This document shows, piece by piece, positions 1 to 5,133 of a stretch of 5,133 nucleotides of DNA. The translations under genes and the position numbers were made by a program. Where the stretch lies: the NCBI GenBank assembly GCA_003647825.1, contig QMNP01000146.1, positions 1 through 5,133 on the forward strand. The letters run 5' to 3'. This DNA comes from Candidatus Cloacimonadota bacterium (GTDB taxonomy: Bacteria > Cloacimonadota > Cloacimonadia > Cloacimonadales > TCS61). The notes under the pieces are model-generated. The model worked only from the letters and a program-made list of their open reading frames with translations. It did not search any database and had not been told where the DNA came from. Positions within the stretch are counted from its first letter, which is position 1. Each line of letters begins with the position of its first letter.

Positions 1-647
1 CCTTTCACCAGATTTACGATCCACATCACCCAATCTACCGAGCCGAAGAAACCCGCTTTGATGAAAATCCAACTGTTAGCGAAACCATTGATCACAAAGG
101 CCAGTAGAATTCCATAAATGAAGATATTGGCAAAGGTAAGGAAAATGCAGGAAAAGGTTTTTCCACTTTTTGTAATATCTGTTTGATGAAAACCGAATTC
201 CTGCAGAGTAGATAATACGTGATAAGAAGTAAGAAAGCCCAGAACTGCGAAATAATATTTTATGAATCTGGCATCGATCACCAGATACATGGGTAAAATA
301 AGATATACAAATGTCGGCAGAAAATATGGAGCAAGAGTGATTATAAAGTTTCCTCCATACATTGCAGTAACGCCCCCCTCATTTGCTGTAGCAGTGAAAC
401 CGGCCGGTTTTTTAAAGAACATCAAACCAACGATAAGATGAGTGAATTCATGCTCGAAGGTGGAATAAAAACCATTGCGACGCAGCCATAAATACCAGAA
501 TGGAATGAATACGGCAAAACCAATTAAAAAAAATTGCTCGCTCATTTCCTGGATGTTGAAATCCTTTGCAATATGGAAAAATGCAATAGCATAACCAATA
601 GCAAAAAAGATGGAAAGAATAATAATTATAAACTTAAAGGCTTTCAT
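1..647 (-). CDS. M50-like (M50B-type) membrane zinc metalloprotease, C-terminus cut by window edge
   Basis: The frame is open from an ATG at 647 to the window edge: 215 complete codons, no stop. The start is supported by GAGGAG five bases upstream. The product is very hydrophobic. Apparent membrane segments lie at residues 5-24, 39-55, 101-124, 130-146 and 166-188. The key motif is HEFTH at residues 66-70 (H66, E67, H70), a zinc-binding HExxH beside a hydrophobic stretch, followed by a glycine-containing loop (NEGGVTAMYGGN, 89-100). This arrangement is typical of M50 site-2-type or M50B-like intramembrane peptidases. HQTDI at 154-158 offers D157 as a possible third metal ligand; that is inference. 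Such proteins cleave substrates within or near the membrane, but the substrate here is unknown. The gene follows the secreted phosphoesterase with a 124-base gap and may have its own promoter. The family call is fairly firm; the exact subfamily and activity are not. Confidence 0.8.
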   Translation of the reverse strand, partial: MKAFKFIIIILSIFFAIGYAIAFFHIAKDFNIQEMSEQFFLIGFAVFIPFWYLWLRRNGFYSTFEHEFTHLIVGLMFFKKPAGFTATANEGGVTAMYGGNFIITLAPYFLPTFVYLILPMYLVIDARFIKYYFAVLGFLTSYHVLSTLQEFGFHQTDITKSGKTFSCIFLTFANIFIYGILLAFVINGFANSWIFIKAGFFGSVDWVMWIVNLVK

Positions 648-652
648 AACTT

Positions 653-658
653 CTCCTC
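653..658 (-). promoter_or_regulatory. Shine-Dalgarno site of the M50-like gene
   Basis: GAGGAG is followed by AAGTT and then ATG at 647. This strong site decides the start. Another ATG at 660 is just upstream and in a different frame, so it is not the start of this protein. Confidence 0.75.
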
Positions 659-771
659 ATTTCTCAATTTTCTTCAATTTCTGATTAGCCGGAGGAAGTT
701 ATTTATGTAAAGTAAAAAAATATTAACTACTTCTTGATGGCTGTAAAGTTTTGAAAGCGATGAACCTTCCA

Positions 772-3528
772 TTAACGAAGCAGTAACATTTTATTGGTTT
801 TTTCCAAGTTAGCTGTTTTCAGTTTGTAGAAATAGATGCCGGAAGAAACTGGTCTATCTGCCTGGTCTGTTCCATCCCAGATTATTGAATAATTGTTTTC
901 CTCTTGTACTTCAACAGAGCCTGTCCTGAGCTTGTCGAAGGGCTCTGCATGACACAATTTCGGGGAAAGGTTTTTGATTTTTTGTCCTTTCATATTATAA
1001 ATTGCAATTTCAATGGATTCATTTTCGTATATATCCGAAAGCTGAAAGCTGATCTTTGTTGATGGATTAAATGGATTAGGGTAATTAGAGAGATGCGAAA
1101 TTTCCGGTATTAACTGGTCTTCTGCTGAAACTTCGATATTGGCGACTACAGAAACAGAGATATTTTCATTAGCAGGAATCTCAAACGAAACATAGCAAAT
1201 TGCGAACTCTCCAGAATCATCAATTTGATCTATAGTCCCATTATAAGCTATGTATTCATCTGCACCACTTGGCATAATAAATTTAAGCTGAGCATCTGGG
1301 AAACTCAAGTTTTGCGAATTCTCTACAAAACAATATAAACTGTCTGCAAGACCATTATTCTCTGGCGAAAAAGCAGCATACAGTTGATCACCACTCCATC
1401 CTGCATTCACAGTTTCGGTTGGTTCAAGAACAGCATCTTCTACATAAATTATTCTATAAGCTCGATTACCGTCACAAATACTTTCGGTGGAAACATTGTA
1501 AGGTGGAGAAGTTATACTTCCTGAATTTGAATGAATATGTCCAAAGAGAGCCATATCAATTCCCATGTTTACCAGATTAATCTGATCAGAAAAATCATAG
1601 TGATAATAAACAACATGTGCCAAGCTTGATGAATATTCTTGAATTTCATTTGTTAACCACTCAATTTGAGTAGCTGTAAAGCTGGCATCACCAAAAATGT
1701 TGAACATATAATCATCGTAATTGATATATGCTTCCATTCCGATATAGTGAACAGGACCGTAGTTAAAACTGTAGTTTTGAGTGTAGATTTGTTCAGAAAC
1801 GGGCGGATTTTGCAGCCAATTCCAACCAAAGAAATTCCACCAATTATGCCGGGCAGTACCCTGAACAGGTGGAGAGCTGAACCAACCACCAACATCATGA
1901 TTTCCTGTAACCAGATATACGGGAACCTCGAATTCGGCCAGGAGTTTTTGAGCTTTCGTGTAAACCCTTCTGTTCTCGAAATCTTCCATCTCACCTTCAT
2001 TCACCAGATCACCGGTAAAAAGTACAAATTCCGGATTCAATAGATTTATATCTTTAATAACTTCGCGAAAATCGTTCACTTCAGTTGTATCGATTAAAGA
2101 TTGAGGATCTGGATAAAAAATATGGGTTGGAAGATGAGCGTCAGTGATGTGAACAAAATAATAATTTTCCTTATATTCAGGGATCAATTTTACTGCATTT
2201 AAAGTTGTATCGGTTTCTATACCATTTGCACTAACAACCAGGTCGTACAATTCATAAATATCTGGAGTTGGAACATCAGCAGTGAGTTGCCACCTTTCCA
2301 GATCGTTGTTATAAATTGAACTTGATATATTGAGCTGGATTACTTTTTCCTGGTGCTGTAAGATTGCTTCCCATCCTGACGTAGCAGGTTCGGCCAAACA
2401 AACAATTGAAAGTTCGTCACCGGGAGCTGCAATTGAGGGAATGTTAGAAATTGGTCGCTGGATAACTGTAAGTGTGTCACCAATAGGAGTGCTCTCTAAT
2501 TGCAGAATTATCTCTCCAATTGAAAAATAATTAACATCAATATTATCAATGCTGAAAGCAGTAAAATCTAGTTCAGCAGTTCCACTTTCTACACCAACGA
2601 AATTAAGTTTTAGTAAAGTCTGAGTTTGATTAAATGAAAAATCACCTGTAAATGTAACAGAAATCGAACCTGCAACAGGTTGATCAACTGTAATGGAACC
2701 TCCAGAAGATAAAGTCCCATTAAGGTTGTAACCTATATATTCTATAGATTCCTGGTCATATGCGAGATCAAATTGATAGGATTGAACCTGTTGAATCTCA
2801 CCAAGACTTGTAAGATAGATCGGTATTTCAAATTCTTCGGGAGAGAAAATATATTGATCTGAAATTGAGATAATATAACTATCATCAGCAGATTGCAGGT
2901 CATCGATATTACGAGGATTTAATCGAAAATCATCCCAGCCGAAAGACACAATTCCCGTGATATTTGAAAACGGATAGCTTAAAATTATTGGTACTTCCAG
3001 TTCTTGAAAATTAACAAATCCTGTGCTAACAATACAACTTCCACTTCCATCTGAAACATGCCATTCACTCCATTCGTCGTAAGCTTGAGTTACAACGACA
3101 TCAGTAACCTGAACTAAAACACTCTCATATTCTTCTTGGGTGAAGATTTCATTTGTGGATGCAATAACAGGATCGGGTAATGGATTTCCTGAACTGATAA
3201 CATTACAATAATTCAAATAACTTAGTTCGGTAAAACCGTAATATTCAGATACTTCTGCTTCGATAATTACGCTATCTCCAATTACTACATTCTGGCCATT
3301 ATCATAAACATAAATCCCATTCCAGGAACCACCGGTTGATGAGGATATAAAGAATCTTCCGCCACTATAGTTTATACCAGTTACAATACCACCTGTTGTT
3401 ACAACTTGTCCTTCATATAAGGAAGGGTAAGTACCTCCGGTAGGTGCTGTAGTATATTGAATATCATAGATCGAGGTTGCTGATAAAATCGAAAAACTAA
3501 TTGCAAATATTATAATAAAATACTTCAT
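772..3528 (-). CDS. Secreted modular metallophosphoesterase with OB-fold-like, cohesin-like and C-terminal sorting (FlgD/T9SS-type) domains
   Basis: A 918-residue exported protein. Residues 1-19 are a signal peptide (MKYF, then a hydrophobic core ending LSATS). Residues 20-212 look like the OB-fold/YhcR-type domain common in secreted nucleases and phosphoesterases (IYDIQYTT..., EGQVVTTGGIVTG). Residues 218-345 resemble a cohesin domain (IPIYLTSLGEIQQVQSYQFD, then LAYDQESIEYIGY). Residues 350-450 form a beta-sandwich linker. Residues 456-695 are a calcineurin-like phosphoesterase with all metal ligands visible: D463/H465 (ITDAH), D507 (GDLVNEG), N543/H544 (GNHD), H643, and H664/H666 (GHIH). 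A Trp-rich loop (561-571) follows the GNHD block. A second beta-sandwich precedes the C-terminal domain at 812-918, which starts YPNPFNPST and ends KTNKMLLLR, as in type IX secretion or FlgD-like sorting domains. The enzyme should hydrolyse a phosphoester outside the cytoplasm; its substrate cannot be read from sequence. A repeat-derived insertion lies at about residues 858-872. The start has AGGGAG five bases upstream. Domain calls are confident except the OB-fold, which is moderate. Confidence 0.92.
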   Translation of the reverse strand: MKYFIIIFAISFSILSATSIYDIQYTTAPTGGTYPSLYEGQVVTTGGIVTGINYSGGRFFISSSTGGSWNGIYVYDNGQNVVIGDSVIIEAEVSEYYGFTELSYLNYCNVISSGNPLPDPVIASTNEIFTQEEYESVLVQVTDVVVTQAYDEWSEWHVSDGSGSCIVSTGFVNFQELEVPIILSYPFSNITGIVSFGWDDFRLNPRNIDDLQSADDSYIISISDQYIFSPEEFEIPIYLTSLGEIQQVQSYQFDLAYDQESIEYIGYNLNGTLSSGGSITVDQPVAGSISVTFTGDFSFNQTQTLLKLNFVGVESGTAELDFTAFSIDNIDVNYFSIGEIILQLESTPIGDTLTVIQRPISNIPSIAAPGDELSIVCLAEPATSGWEAILQHQEKVIQLNISSSIYNNDLERWQLTADVPTPDIYELYDLVVSANGIETDTTLNAVKLIPEYKENYYFVHITDAHLPTHIFYPDPQSLIDTTEVNDFREVIKDINLLNPEFVLFTGDLVNEGEMEDFENRRVYTKAQKLLAEFEVPVYLVTGNHDVGGWFSSPPVQGTARHNWWNFFGWNWLQNPPVSEQIYTQNYSFNYGPVHYIGMEAYINYDDYMFNIFGDASFTATQIEWLTNEIQEYSSSLAHVVYYHYDFSDQINLVNMGIDMALFGHIHSNSGSITSPPYNVSTESICDGNRAYRIIYVEDAVLEPTETVNAGWSGDQLYAAFSPENNGLADSLYCFVENSQNLSFPDAQLKFIMPSGADEYIAYNGTIDQIDDSGEFAICYVSFEIPANENISVSVVANIEVSAEDQLIPEISHLSNYPNPFNPSTKISFQLSDIYENESIEIAIYNMKGQKIKNLSPKLCHAEPFDKLRTGSVEVQEENNYSIIWDGTDQADRPVSSGIYFYKLKTANLEKTNKMLLLR
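915..947. repeat. Dispersed palindromic repeat inserted in-frame in the phosphoesterase gene
   Basis: CAGAGCC (915-921) and GGCTCTG (941-947) form a perfect 7-base inverted repeat around a 19-base centre holding CCTGAGCTTGTCGAAGGG. Read in the gene's frame it encodes AEPFDKLRTGS (residues 861-871). From general knowledge, CTTCGACAAGCTCAGG and its translation PFDKLRTG recur in many unrelated environmental bacterial genomes and proteins as a small dispersed repeat. Here it sits in a surface loop of the sorting domain, between GQKIKNL and NYSIIWDGTD, where relatives usually have about 10-14 residues and this protein has about 25. The true insertion probably extends a few bases beyond the marked palindrome. 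Confidence 0.7.
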
Positions 3529-3533
3529 TTATA

Positions 3534-3539
3534 CTCCCT
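3534..3539 (-). promoter_or_regulatory. Shine-Dalgarno site of the secreted phosphoesterase gene
   Basis: AGGGAG, five bases (TATAA) before ATG at 3528. It supports that start, which also gives a proper signal peptide. Confidence 0.7.
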
Positions 3540-3606
3540 GTTCAGAAATAAAATGTGGGGAGATAGTGTAAAGCAAAAGGGTTATGGAAAGGTTAAATTG
3601 TTTGTT

Positions 3607-4005
3607 TCAAATTGACTGAATTGAATTGAAAAATTCCTCAACTATCTCATTGAAACCGTAGGCAAGTTCTGTTTCTGCTGTTTCCTGCCTGGTGAACCAT
3701 TTAAGACGTTGACCTTCTATTAAATTTATTTCTTCAATTTTCAAGTTGGATTTCTTCCAATAAGTGTATTCTATGCGGTCATCAAATTCTTTGCAGCAAA
3801 GTAATTGGAAGTCTTTTAGATCAAGATCGATCTCTTCCTTCATTTCTCGGACAATACATTCTTCTGGAGTTTCATCCGATTCCACATGACCGCCCAGTAC
3901 ATCCCACATATTGCGATAGGGAAGATCTGGCTTATCATCACGTAGAAACAACAGAACCTGGTTCTGATCATTAACAAAGATTATACTGGAGCCAAGTCGT
4001 TTCAT
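3607..4005 (-). CDS. Nudix hydrolase
   Basis: A 132-residue cytoplasmic protein, the usual size of a single Nudix domain. The Nudix box runs from G39 to L61: G39, E45, R53, E54, E57 and E58 match GX5EX7REUXEEXGU, and the REMKEE core supplies the metal-binding glutamates. The penultimate position, normally Gly, is D60; many active Nudix enzymes tolerate this. The N-terminal strand (SSIIFVNDQNQVLLFLRDD) and WDVLGGHVE are typical. The family cleaves nucleoside diphosphates linked to another moiety, such as oxidised dNTPs or nucleotide sugars; the substrate here is not predictable. ATG at 4005 is the natural start because the first beta strand begins at once. The only good ribosome site is inside a terminator hairpin immediately upstream. 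The secreted phosphoesterase gene starts 78 bases downstream with no obvious terminator between, so the two may share a transcript. Confidence 0.9.
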   Translation of the reverse strand: MKRLGSSIIFVNDQNQVLLFLRDDKPDLPYRNMWDVLGGHVESDETPEECIVREMKEEIDLDLKDFQLLCCKEFDDRIEYTYWKKSNLKIEEINLIEGQRLKWFTRQETAETELAYGFNEIVEEFFNSIQSI

Positions 4006-4036
4006 AAAAAAAAGACTCCCCTGGACAGGAGAGTCT
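4006..4036 (-). terminator. Rho-independent terminator of the lipoprotein pair
   Basis: On the minus strand, AGACTC pairs with GAGTCT and, inside one T/G mismatch, CCT pairs with AGG around a 4-base loop (GTCC), followed by a run of eight T. It begins 23 bases after the stop of the small lipoprotein gene, the expected place for the end of that operon. The T-run touches the ATG of the Nudix gene. The plus strand has only four A after the hairpin, so the terminator works in the minus direction only. Confidence 0.8.
4016..4021 (-). promoter_or_regulatory. Shine-Dalgarno-like site of the Nudix gene, inside the terminator hairpin
   Basis: GGGGAG lies ten bases before the Nudix ATG and is mostly paired in the 3' arm of the terminator stem. 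No other purine-rich site is present before the start. In a transcript that reads through from upstream, the site would be hidden by the hairpin; a shorter transcript starting inside the hairpin would expose it. The regulatory reading is inference. Confidence 0.45.
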
Positions 4037-4059
4037 AAAATAACAATTACATAAAGTAT

Positions 4060-4350
4060 CTATTTTGTTACTGTAACAGTTCTAGAATAAACGGTTACAG
4101 CACCGGTAAACATACTTAAGATAATATCCAGCGGACTTTGCTCTGTTTTAATCTCATAATCTACAGCATCGCCAGCCATTTGATTTGTATCAACTTCATT
4201 CAAAGGTACAAGACCGTAAAGTACATACCATTGACGTGCTTCAATTACATTATTACCCTGGGCTCCTTTGCCTACTTTGTGAATATTGGCAGAACAGCCA
4301 ACCAGAGCGATAAACGCTACAAGCATGATTAATGAAATGATTCTTTTCAT
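4060..4350 (-). CDS. Small lipoprotein, possibly Bor-like
   Basis: A 96-residue protein with a lipoprotein signal: MKR, a hydrophobic core, and lipobox LVGC with the lipidated Cys at position 19. The mature part of about 77 residues has W41, GLVPLN (46-51), a short acidic helix-like stretch (DTNQMAGDAVDYEIKTE), then SPLDIILSMFTGAVTVYSRTVTV. The order (aromatic strand, 'GL.P', 'D...' helix, then a hydrophobic FTG segment and a final beta strand) resembles the Bor/Iss family of small outer-membrane lipoproteins, but this is a pattern impression, not a proven match. No enzymatic motif is visible. It starts 10 bases after the stop of the preceding lipoprotein gene, with AGGAGA in the gap, so the two are almost certainly translated from one message that ends at the terminator just downstream. 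It ends in TAG. Confidence 0.8.
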   Translation of the reverse strand: MKRIISLIMLVAFIALVGCSANIHKVGKGAQGNNVIEARQWYVLYGLVPLNEVDTNQMAGDAVDYEIKTEQSPLDIILSMFTGAVTVYSRTVTVTK

Positions 4351-4354
4351 AATG

Positions 4355-4360
4355 TCTCCT
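4355..4360 (-). promoter_or_regulatory. Shine-Dalgarno site of the small lipoprotein gene
   Basis: AGGAGA directly follows the TAA of the upstream lipoprotein gene and precedes ATG at 4350 by four bases. It ties the two genes into one operon. Confidence 0.65.
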
Positions 4361-4939
4361 TTAGTTTATTTTAATTGAACCAATTGAAGATTCAATTGAT
4401 CTCAATTCTTCTTCATAATATTGTGTAGGAACTACATATTCTATCGTAAACACTTTTTGATCTATAACATTTGCAATCAGCTTAATTGATGTGAAATCCT
4501 CTTTGCTAAAAACAATTTGATGAAAATCAATTCCATTATGTGAGAATGAGCCTTCTATCAGATTGATTTCGTTGTTTGCTGACCTGAAATCATTTAAGTA
4601 ATTCTCTATTATATCTTGAGCCAGAAGTGAACTATTGAAGGTTGAAACAAAACAAGTACATGATCTTTCCATATCCATGAATATCTTTATCGGCACAGGA
4701 TCTATACCAGTTGAATCTTGAGCATCAGAGACTTTGCTTTGGATTGTATTTAATAATTCTTGATCAATTTCTTCCCAATTAATTGGAGGATGGAAATTTA
4801 TATTGATATCAGGAAAGATGTTTTTAGAAGACAATAAAGCTTCATTTACATCGAAAGTGATATCAGCATGTTTAGTTTCTTCTTTTACACAACCAAAAAC
4901 TATTAAACCAATAATTATTAATAAACCAACATTTCGCAT
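4361..4939 (-). CDS. Putative lipoprotein, possible PsbP/Mog1-like fold
   Basis: A 192-residue protein not recognised as a named family. From ATG at 4939 it has a short lipoprotein signal (MRN, hydrophobic residues 4-16, VFGC with Cys17). The mature domain has FHPPINWEEID near residues 49-59, a CTC pair (C94, C96), a strand pair ending GIDFHQIVFSKED, and a C-terminal VFTIEYVVPTQYYEEELRSI segment followed by SSIGSIKI. The last block (beta strand, 'Y.ee...i..Si.SI') resembles the ending of PsbP/Mog1/DUF1795-type proteins; this is inference from pattern. The frame is also open upstream to a TTG at 4969, but that codon has no Shine-Dalgarno sequence and would place ten extra residues before the signal, so the ATG is preferred even though its own site (TTGGA) is weak. 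It is co-transcribed with the small lipoprotein gene 10 bases downstream and probably acts in the envelope. Confidence 0.78.
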   Translation of the reverse strand: MRNVGLLIIIGLIVFGCVKEETKHADITFDVNEALLSSKNIFPDININFHPPINWEEIDQELLNTIQSKVSDAQDSTGIDPVPIKIFMDMERSCTCFVSTFNSSLLAQDIIENYLNDFRSANNEINLIEGSFSHNGIDFHQIVFSKEDFTSIKLIANVIDQKVFTIEYVVPTQYYEEELRSIESSIGSIKIN

Positions 4940-5032
4940 TATACATATCCAAATTTTTATTCGTGTCAAGAATTGAAATCAACTTTATATAGGCAAGACA
5001 ATAAGTGAAGCATGCATACCCCCTTTTTTTCA

Positions 5033-5133
5033 TTAGAAGCTGACCTTCAACTGTAACTGCTCATGATACCGGCCTTTGTATTTGAGTTTCATATATTTTG
5101 ACATCTCTGAAAAAATCTTTTTCACAACTTTGA
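5033..5133 (-). CDS. C-terminal end of an upstream gene, probably an outer-membrane beta-barrel protein
   Basis: This minus-strand frame is open from the window edge for 32 codons to TAA at 5035-5033. The last residues, LKYKGRYHEQLQLKVSF, show hydrophobic residues at every second position (L, L, V, F) and a terminal Phe. That is the known signature of the final strand of outer-membrane beta-barrels recognised by the BAM machinery. The piece is Lys-rich and too short to name. It lies 93 bases before the lipoprotein gene in the same direction, with no terminator seen between, so they may share an operon. A second minus-strand frame is open for 24 codons here, so chance openness is possible. Confidence 0.45.
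   Translation of the reverse strand, partial: KVVKKIFSEMSKYMKLKYKGRYHEQLQLKVSF

Noticed and set aside
691..710. A strong plus-strand Shine-Dalgarno (GGAGGA) followed by ATG and an immediate TAA, resembling a start-stop minimal ORF.
   Set aside because: No gene follows on the plus strand, so there is nothing for it to regulate; it is most likely chance.
1666..2043. Plus-strand open frame of 125 codons inside the phosphoesterase gene.
   Set aside because: It lies wholly opposite the catalytic domain of a well-supported gene, and its translation has no recognisable domain. The 115-codon minus-strand frame at 1653-2000 is rejected for the same reason.
2330..2530. Plus-strand open frame of 66 codons.
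   Set aside because: Antisense shadow of the phosphoesterase gene with no ribosome site or family features.
4138..4332. Plus-strand open frame of 64 codons.
   Set aside because: Antisense to the small lipoprotein gene, which has a clear lipobox and ribosome site.
4966..5013. Minus-strand 15-codon ORF (MLHLLSCLYKVDFNS) with GGGGG five bases upstream, a possible leader peptide.
   Set aside because: There is no codon bias or attenuator structure after it, and the G-run follows an A-run that could occur by chance. Not enough evidence to call a leader peptide.
4866..5033. Minus-strand frame of about 53 codons starting MKKRGYACF, its ATG overlapping the TAA of the upstream partial gene.
   Set aside because: It lacks a good ribosome site, has low-complexity composition, and runs out of frame over the lipoprotein signal sequence.

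Overview
The window is an AT-rich bacterial segment in which every supportable gene lies on the minus strand, so it is best read from the right end to the left. Two lipoproteins, a probable outer-membrane beta-barrel end and a secreted protein with a C-terminal YPNPFNPST/FlgD-like sorting domain point to a diderm (Gram-negative type) organism. It probably belongs to the Bacteroidota/FCB side of the tree or a candidate phylum such as Cloacimonadota. That placement is inferred from protein style only; there is no rRNA or marker gene here.

Layout in transcription order: (1) 5133-5033, the last 32 codons of a gene entering from outside, ending in an alternating hydrophobic strand with terminal Phe, as in outer-membrane barrels. 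(2) 4939-4361, a lipoprotein of about 192 residues, possibly with a PsbP/Mog1-like fold. (3) 4350-4060, a 96-residue lipoprotein faintly resembling the Bor family, 10 nt after gene 2 and almost certainly co-transcribed with it. (4) 4036-4006, a strong intrinsic terminator whose T-tract runs straight into the start codon of the next gene and whose 3' arm contains that gene's only good Shine-Dalgarno sequence. (5) 4005-3607, a Nudix hydrolase. (6) 3528-772, a 918-residue secreted modular protein: signal peptide, OB-fold-like domain, cohesin-like domain, beta-sandwich linker, complete calcineurin-like metallophosphoesterase, beta-sandwich and sorting domain. (7) 647-1, an M50-like intramembrane zinc metalloprotease, cut off at its C-terminus by the window edge.

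The genes do not form an obvious single pathway. Genes 2 and 3 form an envelope lipoprotein pair closed by the terminator. The secreted phosphoesterase and membrane protease follow as separate envelope functions, with the Nudix gene between. No phage, transposase, CRISPR array, tRNA or rRNA was seen. The most notable points are the in-frame insertion of a dispersed palindromic repeat (protein signature AEPFDKLRTG) in the sorting domain, the terminator/ribosome-site overlap before the Nudix gene, and the cohesin-plus-phosphoesterase architecture. I did not find convincing evidence for a wholly new biological system.
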